Below, one piece after another: positions 35,160 through 44,338 of a stretch of 64,000 nt of DNA. Location of the stretch: NCBI GenBank assembly GCA_021325255.1, contig JAJPHP010000082.1, positions 59,108-123,107 of the forward strand, read 5' to 3'. This DNA comes from Nitrososphaerota archaeon (GTDB lineage Archaea; Thermoproteota; Nitrososphaeria; Nitrososphaerales; CADDZS01). How positions within the stretch are numbered: position 1 is the stretch's first letter; every line of letters begins with the position of its first letter. Both the position numbers and the translations under genes were made by a program. The notes below the pieces were generated by a model. The model did no database searches. It saw nothing but the letters and a program-made list of their open reading frames with translations, and was not told where the DNA came from.

Positions 35160-36428
35160 TTGGTCTGCGAATTGTCTGAATATCGAAGGCAGATAGTCAT
35201 TGGTGGGGTAGCGGCTGTTATACTCGGGATCATCGTGGTCGCAGGAGTCATCTATCTTCCTATGGGAACTACTACCACATTGACCCCAAGCGTTACAACC
35301 ACAACGACTACGATCTTGCAGAGCAACCCTGCTAGCGTAACTACGACTAATGCGACTCTTGGATTAAATTTTACACTCACACTTAGCTCAACTCAGCTCG
35401 GAGATGGGCAGCCTGTTAGCATCACGGCTACGGTAACAAACATACGTTCAACTTTCAACAACATTACGGCAGAATCCGATTGGTCGGAAGGTTGGTTCAT
35501 TGGCTGGGGCGCGATAGACAGCTGCAATTCGTTTGCAAATGCCCAGATCTTTCAGGGATACTACACGCAATCTAACATATCTTCCTTACAGCCAGGCGTG
35601 GAGCTTCAACTTGCCAACCCTGCACTCATCCCTGAATGTCCATTCATTCCAGGTGCTTGGCATACTTATTTCCCGTTTCAGCCATACGAAAGCCAAGTCG
35701 GATATCACTATTCAATTTCGGGAGATTATGGACCAGTTAACTCCACAACGACATTTCATTTCTTTGCTCCAGGTGTCTACACAGTAGCTGCTGGCGACGA
35801 GTGGGGACAAATGGTGATTTTGCACTTTACTGTAGGCGAAATAAGCAATCAGACCACCAATGAACCGATCTCCTTTGTTCAAGGTAGTGCTTCCATTTGT
35901 GCGGACAGTTGCAATTATCCGAGCCCCTACCTTTCTGCAGAAGTTCTCGTGGACTCAACTTCACCACTAAGATCACTGCAACTTTACGTAAACGGCACGT
36001 ATGAGAGCACTTCGTCGTATTCCAATAATTTCACCACCGCCTACGTTATCCAATACAAGGCCAATCCGACTAACCAGACTCTGCCCATAGTATCAGGCAA
36101 AGCATACAAAGTAACTTTGATCGCAACATTTCAGGACAAAAGCATATCGAGTGCTTCAACAGTGGTCGTTGCAAGTTCCGTGCCAGTTCAATCATCGATA
36201 GATTTGGTTTGCGTGACGACGAATTACCAGGTACTAGGCATAGAGTCGATGACCCTTCAAAATGGAACGACGATATATCTTCCTGTTAGCACTACAACTC
36301 GCACCACCGTAGGGACTACTGTCACAACCACGACAAACGTCACTGAAACCGTTAGCTACGTTACTGCAACCACCAGCTATTCTCCTCCAAGCAGCTGGAC
36401 TGTAGTGGCCTGCACCTACGTGAAGTGA
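35160..36428 (+). CDS. Secreted or anchored protein with Thr-rich regions
   Basis: A 422-residue protein starting at TTG 35160 (TTG 35172 is possible). After ELSEYRRQ a hydrophobic segment (about 11-31) acts as signal anchor, then a Thr-rich stretch (TTTTLTPSVTTTTTT). The body has beta-sandwich character with domains like those of archaeal surface proteins (QPVSITATVTNIRSTFNN, HFFAPGVYTVAAGDEWG), two Cys near CADSC and a Thr-rich C-terminal region. No enzyme motif is seen. It is likely an envelope protein and the main target of the divergent membrane regulator. Confidence 0.72.
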   Translation: MVCELSEYRRQIVIGGVAAVILGIIVVAGVIYLPMGTTTTLTPSVTTTTTTILQSNPASVTTTNATLGLNFTLTLSSTQLGDGQPVSITATVTNIRSTFNNITAESDWSEGWFIGWGAIDSCNSFANAQIFQGYYTQSNISSLQPGVELQLANPALIPECPFIPGAWHTYFPFQPYESQVGYHYSISGDYGPVNSTTTFHFFAPGVYTVAAGDEWGQMVILHFTVGEISNQTTNEPISFVQGSASICADSCNYPSPYLSAEVLVDSTSPLRSLQLYVNGTYESTSSYSNNFTTAYVIQYKANPTNQTLPIVSGKAYKVTLIATFQDKSISSASTVVVASSVPVQSSIDLVCVTTNYQVLGIESMTLQNGTTIYLPVSTTTRTTVGTTVTTTTNVTETVSYVTATTSYSPPSSWTVVACTYVK

Positions 36429-36779
36429 TCAGCTCAAGAAGCCTACCAAAAGTCAAGGGACCGATCTTAAGCGTGGGTATCAATGGAGCAAAACTTCGCA
36501 ATTCGGAGATGCGGGAAGCGCGGCAATATCACTTTCTTGCTCATGGTTGGGTGTTCAGGAATTTCACTCTTGGAGCGTGGCTTGTTTTCTAACTCTCTAG
36601 GAAGGATATCGGATGTCTTGAGCCAGATCGAGAAGGCAAAGGGTGGTAGACCTAGAAAACTGGCTCCAAATTGGAAGCAGTTTCGTACTCCATGAAATCC
36701 GTTTGAATACGAGTGTGTTGAAAGGGTTTATTTACGCTGAATAAACCCATTGTCTCTTTCCGATCTCTGTGCCGAGGTG
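36429..36779. other. Gap holding a strong hairpin
   Basis: No convincing gene. A 70-codon plus-strand ORF (36483-36695) has no recognisable features apart from a basic C-terminus. A perfect inverted repeat lies at 36724-36748. Confidence 0.4.
36724..36748. repeat. Perfect 9-bp inverted repeat
   Basis: GGGTTTATT (36724-36732) and AATAAACCC (36740-36748) with a 7-nt spacer. It lies between the 3' ends of two convergent genes. No T-run follows on either strand, so a simple terminator is not indicated; an mRNA 3' hairpin or protein site is possible. Confidence 0.5.
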
Positions 36780-36977
36780 TCATATTATGACAAAGCACGC
36801 CGTTTCATCAAATCTGAAACTTCTCAGGGTAGCCTCCGCGAGGTCTATGTTGTCGAATATCACCGTCAGGATGTCTTTGCTAGGAAGATCGTAAACCAAC
36901 CTAAATGCTCTGCAAAATTTGCAATAGAACACAAGCTTGTATGGACTTGAGCTCACCATGGGTTTAGGTACTTTCAA
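36780..36977 (-). CDS. Hypothetical small protein with CxxC
   Basis: A 65-codon ORF opening at TTG 36977 (or ATG 36959). It has a balanced composition, a CKFC pair near 19-22 and an even pattern of strand and helix (FRLVYDLPSKDILTVIFDN). It starts just downstream of the interrupted PIN gene on the same strand. I do not recognise a family. It might be a real small gene in the same transcript or part of the decaying region. Confidence 0.4.
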   Translation of the reverse strand: MKVPKPMVSSSPYKLVFYCKFCRAFRLVYDLPSKDILTVIFDNIDLAEATLRSFRFDETACFVII

Positions 36978-36989
36978 AACATTATCCTT

Positions 36990-37364
36990 CTATCGAATAA
37001 ATTCGACTCCCTTGAACTTCTCGAATGCTGGGTCGCCGGTTAGGAATTAGATCTTGGATTGCAGCGCAACGTGATAGCCCAAGGCGTCCGCATTAGAAAT
37101 ATTGAGGCCTCTTCTCTTCAGCCTCAAGCGGAGTCTCATTGCCCTCTTTATTTCCTCAGTGCCGAAATCTCTTTCGTATCTTGAGAATGCATTAATTGCC
37201 TCCGATGCAGTTTGCGGTCCGTGAACCTCAAACATGCGATAGTAGATTTCCATGAGATTCAATTTGGTCAAGCAGCCGTCATTCTGCTCGAAGTAGGCTA
37301 AGTATCCTAGACGGTCATCGATGTAGGCTAGAACGGCGTAACTATCATAGAAGAAAACTGCCAA
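36990..37364 (-). pseudogene. PIN-domain (VapC-type) toxin gene with in-frame TAA
   Basis: From TTG 37364 the frame encodes 105 residues of a PIN nuclease: first acid FYDSYAVLAYID (Asp near 7), Glu in LNLMEIYYR, Asp in ISNADALGYHVAL. A TAA at 37047-37049 ends it, yet the same frame continues with FLTGDPAFEKFKGVEFIR and stops at a TAG at 36990-36992, exactly as full-length PIN proteins end (about 124 residues). The missing end holds the fourth acidic ligand in TGD. The gene is therefore probably inactive, with a single-base change from a Lys or similar codon as the simplest cause. A remnant antitoxin lies just upstream. Confidence 0.72.
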
Positions 37365-37365
37365 C

Positions 37366-37461
37366 TCATTCCCAGCCGCGTTTCATTTCGTTCTTTTCGC
37401 ATTCAAGATCTTTGAAATGATATTTCCCCCGCAACGCCCGGATATCTAGAATTCTCCTCAC
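37366..37461 (-). pseudogene. Remnant of VapB-type antitoxin C-terminus
   Basis: A 31-codon frame (GTG 37461 to TGA 37366-37368) reads RRILDIRALRGKYHFK then DLECEKNEMKRGW, which looks like the toxin-binding tail of archaeal VapB antitoxins (a helix, a GKY turn, and an acidic-basic end). Its stop lies 1 nt before the TTG of the PIN gene, the usual VapBC spacing. The frame is closed by a TGA just upstream of the GTG, so the DNA-binding half is missing. It appears to be a truncated or frameshifted antitoxin. Confidence 0.5.
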
Positions 37462-37954
37462 GAAACTTCAACTTCCTAGCCTTCTCTAAGTCCTTCTGCT
37501 TCCACCACTGCTTTCTCTTTCGGACCGGACTAGGGTGCCTTGAATAAGCTCGAAGGTTTGTCTCCCGTCTCTTCTTTTTTGCGGTTCTCCAGGCCCTGTC
37601 TTCACTACATTGGAGTGAGTGGACATGAGAGGAGAGGAGAGGAGTAGCAGAGCAGGAGCTCGAAGTACAGTGATCCATGGCTTAGAGAGGCAGAGGAATA
37701 ATAGGAGGGAGATTCGGAAACGGTTGGGGGGCAGCTTGGATGCGAAACTGCGCATTGCCCTAACATATGCGAACGGATGACTGGCCCCTTTATGATTGCC
37801 AAGAGGCACAAAGTCTGTTATTCATTACCTGTCCGGTAGTGACGAGACGTAATTAGGCCATGTATATAGCTAACACCTGTTTCAATCCCTGTTCTCCACT
37901 TCCCTAAAGTATAAGGAGCCGTTTCTTGCGCAAAAAGCGGGAACGCAAGGTACA
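37462..37954. other. Gap with promoter of the M24 hydrolase gene
   Basis: No gene is supported. There is a purine-rich run near 37626-37650 (repeats of GAGAG). TAAAGTATAAGG at 37905-37916 is a TATA-like box about 45 nt before the TTG at 37955. Confidence 0.4.
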
Positions 37955-39085
37955 TTGAATTACTCTTCGCGCACTCGCAAACTGAGAAAGAAACTTGTCG
38001 AAAGAGGATTCGACGCCGTAATAATCACATCGTGGGAATCCCTCTACTATCTCACTGGAATGAAACCGATCCAGTCGCGATCGCTGTCTAGAGACCCGAT
38101 GCCCCTCATAGTATACTCCGACGGGAGGAAAGGCTCGGCGACGACTTTCATTCCCACGGCGGCATTCGGAATGGCGGCAAAGTTAGAACACAAAGAAGTG
38201 AAGGACGTGCGACCCTACGACGGCCCGGAGATGTGGACAAAGACTAGCGAAGTCCTCTCGGAAAGGTTGGCTGCGAATCCGAAGATCGGGGTGGAAACGA
38301 GGTATCTTACGCAGGCGCACTATTCAATGCTTACTGAGAAGAAAATGCCGCACGCGAGGTTCGAGGATTGCTCCGAACTAGTCGAGGAGCTTCGCATGGT
38401 CAAGGACGAAGAAGAGCTCCGACTTATCGAAAGAGCGTGCAGGATAACCGACAAGGTTGTAGCATCTGTAGGGGAATCATTCCTTCGGCCCGGACTGACC
38501 GAACTCGATGTCGCCGGAGAGATAATCAGATCAGCCATAGGACACGGCGCGGAGGGGGAGAGTTTCCACCCACAAGTCTTCTCAGGGAGACGGGGCTATC
38601 TGCTCAACATCTCCTCCTCTTCAACAAAGAAGCTACAGAAAGGTGAGGTTGTGATGCTTGACTTTGGAGTGAACGTCGAGGGCTACAGGACCGATACGAC
38701 GCGGTGCTTTGTCCTGGGCAAGGCAACGAAAAAGCAGAAGGAGATCGCAGACGTTGCCCTAAAGATCACCCAAGATGCGGTAGATGTCATACGGCCCGGC
38801 GCAAAGGCCTCCGATGTTCACATAAGGGCCCTGAAGGATTTCAAAGAGCTTGGGTTTGAGGGGTACTGCAGGCACTACACCGGGCACGGCATCGGTCTCT
38901 CCACTTGGGAGCGCCCGCTACTTAGAGAATTTGACCACACCGAGCTCAAGGAAAACATGACTCTCGCCGTGGAGCAGGGGATATACCTTCCAAAGTTTGG
39001 AGTCAGGTTTGAGGAGAACCTCATTGTAACAAAGAATGGAGTGAGAAGTCTCTTCAAGTATCCTTGTGAGCTCGTCGAGGTCTAG
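37955..39085 (+). CDS. M24 metallopeptidase-family protein (Xaa-Pro dipeptidase/aminopeptidase P type)
   Basis: The 376-residue protein starts at TTG 37955. It has a creatinase-type N-terminal domain (about 1-130) and a pita-bread catalytic domain with the complete metal-ligand set: Asp in VVMLDFGVN and Asp in GYRTDTTRC, His in YTGHGIGL, Glu in LAVEQGIY and Glu in RFEENLIVT. Such proteins cut Xaa-Pro bonds or hydrolyse amidine and guanidine compounds. It is cytosolic. It meets a luciferase-like oxidoreductase gene tail to tail. Ligand completeness suggests an active peptidase. Confidence 0.88.
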   Translation: MNYSSRTRKLRKKLVERGFDAVIITSWESLYYLTGMKPIQSRSLSRDPMPLIVYSDGRKGSATTFIPTAAFGMAAKLEHKEVKDVRPYDGPEMWTKTSEVLSERLAANPKIGVETRYLTQAHYSMLTEKKMPHARFEDCSELVEELRMVKDEEELRLIERACRITDKVVASVGESFLRPGLTELDVAGEIIRSAIGHGAEGESFHPQVFSGRRGYLLNISSSSTKKLQKGEVVMLDFGVNVEGYRTDTTRCFVLGKATKKQKEIADVALKITQDAVDVIRPGAKASDVHIRALKDFKELGFEGYCRHYTGHGIGLSTWERPLLREFDHTELKENMTLAVEQGIYLPKFGVRFEENLIVTKNGVRSLFKYPCELVEV

Positions 39086-39161
39086 CCGAATCACTTTAGA
39101 TCAAGAATTAGACCGGTATTGCGGAGAGAACACATTGTATTACTAGATTTTCTTCTCCGAA

Positions 39162-40136
39162 TCACTTGGCCACGCTCTCGAGGAGCGAGGAAAAGTCTCT
39201 GCCTCCAACCGGCGATAGTATTGGGAGTGAAACTCCGGCCTCTCTGAACTCTTCCACCTTTTCCCTTCGTCTGCTTGGCGGCCCAGAAATCGAGACGTGG
39301 TCGAGAATATCGTCTCCAATGAACCGGCTTGCCGCTTCAACTGTACCTCCTGAGGCAAGCACCTCACGCATCTTCGGGACGCGCTCGTCATGAGCCATGC
39401 GCCCTAACATCTTTTCCCTGCCCTTAAGGGACAACAAGCCGACCAGCCTCTCCTTAGCTTGGTTTCGCGTCTTTGCATCTTCGTCGCTCAGTGAAATGAT
39501 GTAGGAGGCCATCTCAAAGTTGGTTCGCCCGCTCTCTTTCAAATCCCTTCGCAGAGAGGACACGGCTTCCCTCGCATACTCTGGCGCGGAACCCGCACTG
39601 AGTAGTACACCGTCGGCGATTTGCGCTGAAAGGCGAAGCATTCTGTAACCGATTGCGCCGATGTAGATGGGAACAGTTGTGCTCGTAGTAAAGCCAAGCT
39701 TTGCGTCGCCTCCTTCATGTTGTTGCTCGCTGGCACGCGAAAGCTGCGTCGCTCCGCCGGAGAGCAAGCTACGAAGCGTAGTTACAGATTCCCTTATACT
39801 GCCAAGCGGATGTGGATCGCTGATTCCAAGAACCTTCCAGAATCTCGAGTTCGTCCCTAGGCCAAGAACAAACCGACCCCCGGTAATCTCCGATAGCGTC
39901 TGGGCTCCCATGGCGAGTAATCCGATGTGACGTGTGTAAGGTGAGACTATGCCTGTTCCAAACGTCAATCCGTCAAACGAGCTTCCAAGTGCGGCGATCG
40001 AAGCAAAAGCGTCTCTGTAAAAGTAATGCTCGGCGAGCCAGATTGAGGAGAAGCCCAGCTCTTTGGCCCGACGCACGTTCGAATACATCTCATTGTACGA
40101 AAGCTGTCCAGTGAAACTGAGCCCGATCTTATCCAT
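39162..40136 (-). CDS. Luciferase-like (LLM) flavin or F420-dependent oxidoreductase
   Basis: A 324-residue TIM-barrel protein beginning at ATG 40136: IGLSFTGQLSYNEM, the helix AKELGFSSIWLAEHYF, GTGIVSPYTRH and ETLSEITGGRFVLGLG (seen here as AQTLSEITGGRF), the last being characteristic of methylene-tetrahydromethanopterin reductase-like LLM proteins. In archaea these usually bind F420 and reduce or oxidise small organic molecules. The gene is next to the second molybdenum hydroxylase operon, divergent from it. The substrate is unknown; a second LLM protein is at 45241-46299. Confidence 0.87.
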   Translation of the reverse strand: MDKIGLSFTGQLSYNEMYSNVRRAKELGFSSIWLAEHYFYRDAFASIAALGSSFDGLTFGTGIVSPYTRHIGLLAMGAQTLSEITGGRFVLGLGTNSRFWKVLGISDPHPLGSIRESVTTLRSLLSGGATQLSRASEQQHEGGDAKLGFTTSTTVPIYIGAIGYRMLRLSAQIADGVLLSAGSAPEYAREAVSSLRRDLKESGRTNFEMASYIISLSDEDAKTRNQAKERLVGLLSLKGREKMLGRMAHDERVPKMREVLASGGTVEAASRFIGDDILDHVSISGPPSRRREKVEEFREAGVSLPILSPVGGRDFSSLLESVAK

Positions 40137-40315
40137 TCTCAGAAAGCGAACGGGGCATTATACGCCCTTTAAGTTTTTGACACTTTGTGGATGCAAAGAT
40201 TTCCTTCTCCGTTCAACTACATTTCTTCGTTCCAAATCCTTTTTCCACTTCACATTTTTCCAAACAGAGGCTGAAAGGCTAAGAAGGAAGAGAAAAAAAG
40301 AGAGAAAAGGGGTGC

Positions 40316-42748
40316 GTGTTGGGGCTTGGTAAGAGAATGAGCGCTCAAGAAATGGATCATGAGCAGCAGCAGCACTATCTTGTTCTAGTTGAAAAGCAGG
40401 AGCCGCGTGACTACATTGGATCGTCTCTCCCTCGTCTTGATTCCAGGCTCAAGTACACGGGAGGCGCAAAGTACTCTAAAGATCTGAAGGTTCCCGGGAT
40501 GCTCTTTGCCAAAATCAAGCGGTGTCCATATCCACATGCGAGAATAAAGAGCATCGATGCGTCGGGCCTATCAGCCATTCCAGGCGTTAGAGCGCTGATT
40601 ACTGGAAGAGATTTCCCTCCTCCCTCGGGCGAGGACACGCCGCCGCTTGCCTACGAGGAAGCGCTGTATGCAAACCAAGGAGTGGTCGCTGTGGCGGCCG
40701 ATACCCTTGAACTCGCTGAGAGGGCCGTCGATGCAGTGGAAGTGGGTTATGAGGAGCTCGAGTCGGTCTTTGATGTGGAAGAAGCTCTGGGCTCCAGCTC
40801 TTCGCCGCGAGTCGTCATAAGGCATCCAGGTGAGGAAGCGCAGCCGCCTAATGTTGGGAGATACATACGAGTGCGTCAGGGAGACGTGCAAGACGCTTTC
40901 AGGAAAGCCTCCTTAACAGTTGAGAACACGTACCATACCGCGCTCGAAACGCATTTTCAGCTCGAGCCGCTCAGCTTCCTAGCCCAGCCTGATCCAGACG
41001 GAGGGCTGACGATATGGGGGACAAGCTCGGGACCGCACAAGATGCAGGTCGAGCTTTCAAGGTACTTGGGGATAGATCAGCGCATGATCAGGGCGAAGGT
41101 GCCTTTCCTCGGTGGTTGGTTTGGAAGCAAAGATGAGAATCACATCGCCTCAGTCTGCGCCAAACTTGCTCTGAAGACAGGGAGAGCCGTGAAGCTCGAA
41201 CTTTCAAGAGAGGAGTGCGTAAGCGCCAGCGGCGTCCGCCACCCGGCAAAAATCACAATCAAGGACGGAATTGACGAAAGCGGACGGATTGTTGCAAGAT
41301 ATATTAGGGCAATTTATGACGGAGGCGCCTTCGGCGCGATGGGAAATCAGACGCTTGGCAATGCGGTGCTGACAGCACAGTGCGTCTATGATATCCGCGA
41401 CTTGAGCATGGACGTCTACAGGGTATACACAAACCACGTGCCCGGTACCCCAAAGAGGTCGCCGATGGTGGTCCAGATGGCTTGGGCCGTGGAGTGCCAG
41501 ATGGACGCTATCGCATCAAGGCTCGGAATAGAGCCGGTTGAATTCAGGCAAAGACACTTGTTGAGAAATGGGCAGACCAACGCGGTCGGAGAGCTGATGG
41601 ATGGGATATGCTATGAGAGGTGCCTTCTCGAAGTTGCGCGCAGAATCAATCACGAACGCAAGGAAAGTGAGGTAAGCGGAGGAAAGCGTATCTCCCCTTG
41701 GAAAAGAGGATGGGGAATCGCGGTAACGGGAAAGTACGCAACAAGTGGGGTCTTCCAAGGTTCCGTCTCCTTGACGGGGGATGGAAAGGTCGAGGTCCGA
41801 GCCGATCTCGTGGAAAACGGCCAGGGAATATTCACCGGCATTGCCCAGCTCATTGCCACAGAGTTTGGAATCCCGATTACCGACGTTATCATACTCCCCT
41901 TTGCTAGCGGCGCTTCGGACTCCACAACAAGCGGAATTTCAAGGGGGGCCTCCGGGAGTACGCAGCTCGTCGACGTGGGAGGGGCGTTGCTTCAAGCTTG
42001 TGACGAGGTGAAGAGGAAGGTGGCGGAGAGAGCATCCGATTTACTTGGCGTGAATCCAGAAGAGGTAGAAGTCAGTGGAGGATTTGCCCGCGTAAAGGAG
42101 GATGCTCTAAGAAAATCTATCCCCATTTCAAGTCTATTCACAAAGGCAAACATGTTTGGGCACCTGAATACGTTCATGTTTGATCAATCAGGCGGATTCG
42201 TCGGAAACGGAACTGTCTTTTTGAAGACGGGCAAGTTCGACCCGATGACCGGAGTTGCAGTCGGAGGAAGGATGTCAGCTTACTATGTGAGCGCAGCTCA
42301 GGCTGTTGAAGTCGCTGTCAACACCGAGACGGGGCGAGTGCGCGTGGAGCAGGTGGTAGCGGCTTCTGATGTGGGAACTGCGGTAAACCCCGAACTCGTT
42401 AGAGGGCAGATAGTCGGCTCCGTCGCAATGGGAGTGAGCGCAGCACTCTTTGAAGAGCTGGTGCTCTCAAACGGCAGGATAGAGAATTCGAGCCTCGCCG
42501 ATTACAAGGTGATGACCAGCTCGGATGCGATAGGCGACGTAAGTGTGATAATGCTCGAAGATGAAAAGTATGAGCACGGCCCTTACGGCGCAAAGAGTGT
42601 CGGCGAAGCCTCGATCGTACCGACGGCGCCAGCCATTAGGAATGCTATCCACGACGCGATTGGTGTCTGGATAAACGACCTTCCTATGACGCCTGAGAGG
42701 GTTCTCGAGGCTCTCGAAAAGAAGAGGCAAAACGAACAGGGAATATAG
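40316..42748 (+). CDS. Molybdopterin-binding subunit of a second molybdenum hydroxylase
   Basis: The 810-residue protein opens at GTG 40316; ATG 40337 is also possible. It has the N-terminal LPRLDSRLKYTGGAKYSKDL, FLGGWFGSKDENHIA, SGISRGASGSTQLVDVGGAL and the catalytic Glu in KSVGEASIVPTAP near the C-terminus. The substrate loop reads GTPKRSPMVVQ, not AYxCSFR, so it is not a CO dehydrogenase of form I. It leads an operon with FAD, 2Fe-2S and CoxG-type genes, in the order Mo, FAD, FeS, G, which differs from the first hydroxylase (FAD, FeS, Mo). Likely substrate is an aromatic or heterocyclic compound or an aldehyde. Confidence 0.9.
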   Translation: MLGLGKRMSAQEMDHEQQQHYLVLVEKQEPRDYIGSSLPRLDSRLKYTGGAKYSKDLKVPGMLFAKIKRCPYPHARIKSIDASGLSAIPGVRALITGRDFPPPSGEDTPPLAYEEALYANQGVVAVAADTLELAERAVDAVEVGYEELESVFDVEEALGSSSSPRVVIRHPGEEAQPPNVGRYIRVRQGDVQDAFRKASLTVENTYHTALETHFQLEPLSFLAQPDPDGGLTIWGTSSGPHKMQVELSRYLGIDQRMIRAKVPFLGGWFGSKDENHIASVCAKLALKTGRAVKLELSREECVSASGVRHPAKITIKDGIDESGRIVARYIRAIYDGGAFGAMGNQTLGNAVLTAQCVYDIRDLSMDVYRVYTNHVPGTPKRSPMVVQMAWAVECQMDAIASRLGIEPVEFRQRHLLRNGQTNAVGELMDGICYERCLLEVARRINHERKESEVSGGKRISPWKRGWGIAVTGKYATSGVFQGSVSLTGDGKVEVRADLVENGQGIFTGIAQLIATEFGIPITDVIILPFASGASDSTTSGISRGASGSTQLVDVGGALLQACDEVKRKVAERASDLLGVNPEEVEVSGGFARVKEDALRKSIPISSLFTKANMFGHLNTFMFDQSGGFVGNGTVFLKTGKFDPMTGVAVGGRMSAYYVSAAQAVEVAVNTETGRVRVEQVVAASDVGTAVNPELVRGQIVGSVAMGVSAALFEELVLSNGRIENSSLADYKVMTSSDAIGDVSVIMLEDEKYEHGPYGAKSVGEASIVPTAPAIRNAIHDAIGVWINDLPMTPERVLEALEKKRQNEQGI

Positions 42749-42766
42749 TTTTGAAGTCTAGGAAGT

Positions 42767-43723
42767 GTGATGCAGCTGTCAAGTAATTACTACTCACCTT
42801 CGGAGCTCGTGCGCCCTAACAATATCCAGCAGACGCTTGAAGAGTTGAAAAAGTCCGGTGCAAAGGCACGAGTAGTTGCTGGAAACACAACTCTTTACGA
42901 GTTTGCAAGACAGGGAGCGCTCGCCGATGTGGAAAAATTAATCGATGCCAAGGGGCTGGGTCTGGATTTTATCAGAAAAGAGGCTCAACGAGAGGGCAAC
43001 TCGTCGGAGGTTCTCTCTGTAGGCTGTGCGACCACCTTCGAGCAGCTTGCGTCATCCACGTTGGTCAAGGCCTCGCGGTGCTGGCTTGCGCTTAGCGAAG
43101 CCGCTGAAAAGATAACGCCGCCACAGGTGAGGAACATGGCCACAATTGGCGGGGCCGTGTGCAGCGGCATCCCCTTTTATGATATGCCGGTAGTACTGGT
43201 CGCACTTGATGCGAGGGCCGAGATTGCTTCGCTCGACCGCGGTCATAGAATGGTCGAAATGGAGACATTCTTCAAAGACTACTTTGTTACAGCGCTTGAG
43301 CCAGAGGATTTGCTTGTTCGCTTTGAGATCCCAGCCCTTGCGCACGGCGGTTCGTCATTCGTAAAACTTGGAAGAAGTTCCTCGGATTTTGCCGTTGTCA
43401 ATGTCTCGGTTAGATTGGCACGCGACCCTTCAAATCCAGACAGGATTTCGGACGCGAGAGTTGCGCTCGGTGCTGTTGCGAACACACCAATTAGGGCGAA
43501 AAGATCCGAGGAGACCCTGAAGGAAGGGACGGCGGTAGATTCCAAACTTGTCTTGCAAGCCTCGAATGCAGCGCTATCTGAACTCGATCCCACGCCTTCG
43601 ATTCATGCTTCGAGCAGTTACAAGAAGAAAATCATACCTTTTCTGGTGCGAGATGCAATCCTTTTGGCTTTGGAGAGAAGTGCAAAGCCAGCTACACGGT
43701 ACGATGCAGCCAATCCAGATTAA
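42767..43723 (+). CDS. FAD-binding subunit of the second molybdenum hydroxylase
   Basis: A 318-residue protein starting at GTG 42767 (or ATG 42770, with AGGAAG upstream). The family's FAD loop appears as ARVVAGNTTLYEFAR (about 34-48), where the usual GG-x-S/T is GN-T-T, and VRNMATIGGAVCSGIPFYDM (about 122-141). The C-terminal flavoprotein domain is present. It transfers electrons from the iron-sulfur subunit to an unknown acceptor. It lies 18 bp after the large subunit gene and 17 bp before the 2Fe-2S gene. Confidence 0.9.
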   Translation: MMQLSSNYYSPSELVRPNNIQQTLEELKKSGAKARVVAGNTTLYEFARQGALADVEKLIDAKGLGLDFIRKEAQREGNSSEVLSVGCATTFEQLASSTLVKASRCWLALSEAAEKITPPQVRNMATIGGAVCSGIPFYDMPVVLVALDARAEIASLDRGHRMVEMETFFKDYFVTALEPEDLLVRFEIPALAHGGSSFVKLGRSSSDFAVVNVSVRLARDPSNPDRISDARVALGAVANTPIRAKRSEETLKEGTAVDSKLVLQASNAALSELDPTPSIHASSSYKKKIIPFLVRDAILLALERSAKPATRYDAANPD

Positions 43724-43740
43724 GAGGCGAATTCTGGAAC

Positions 43741-44256
43741 TTGCGGGTACGACTTGAGATCAACAACGAGGCGCACGAAGTAGACAACTGTTCCCCCTCG
43801 ACCTCACTCGCCGAAGTCCTGCGAGACCGCCTAAATCTAACGGGGACAAAGAGAGGTTGCGACTCCGGTGGGTGCGGAATGTGCACGGTGCTCATCGATG
43901 GGAAGGCCGTCTACTCATGCATGACCCCGGCCTGGCGTGCGGAGGGAAGGAAAGTACTCACGGTGGAGGGTCTTGCCTCCCAAGAGGGTAATAGGCTAGA
44001 TCCACTTCAGGAAGCTTTCGAGAGAAACTTTGCTCCACAGTGCGGATACTGCACCCCTGCAATGCTTCTTGCAGGTAAATCCTTCCTCAACAGGGTGGAT
44101 GAAGACGAGGAAGAGGTCACGGAGGAAAGAATCAAGGACGCACTGTGCGGTGTCATCTGCAGATGCACAGGTTACCTTCCCTACATAAAATCAGTAAGTG
44201 AAGTCGCCAGCGAGATGCTGGATGCAAAGAGGAATAAAACTGGGAAAAACCAATGA
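43741..44256 (+). CDS. 2Fe-2S subunit of the second molybdenum hydroxylase
   Basis: This 171-residue protein starts at TTG 43741. It has both cluster-binding blocks, GCDSGGCGMCTVLIDG with YSC, and PQCGYCTPAMLL with VICRCTGYLPYI. Length is normal for the family. It is co-transcribed with the FAD and molybdopterin subunit genes. Confidence 0.92.
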   Translation: MRVRLEINNEAHEVDNCSPSTSLAEVLRDRLNLTGTKRGCDSGGCGMCTVLIDGKAVYSCMTPAWRAEGRKVLTVEGLASQEGNRLDPLQEAFERNFAPQCGYCTPAMLLAGKSFLNRVDEDEEEVTEERIKDALCGVICRCTGYLPYIKSVSEVASEMLDAKRNKTGKNQ

Positions 44257-44338
44257 ATGAGTCCTGTCGTGTTGTAGGAAAAAAAGGGCTACGTTATTTA
44301 GAATCGAAACGGATCTGAAAGAAAGTGGGACAAACACC

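Noticed and set aside
36483..36695. 70-codon plus ORF after the secreted-protein gene
   Set aside because: No recognisable feature, no promoter or ribosome site of note; not separable from chance.
37620..37650. GAGAG-rich run considered as a repeat array
   Set aside because: It is a single short purine tract without regular spacers, so neither CRISPR nor tandem repeat is supported.
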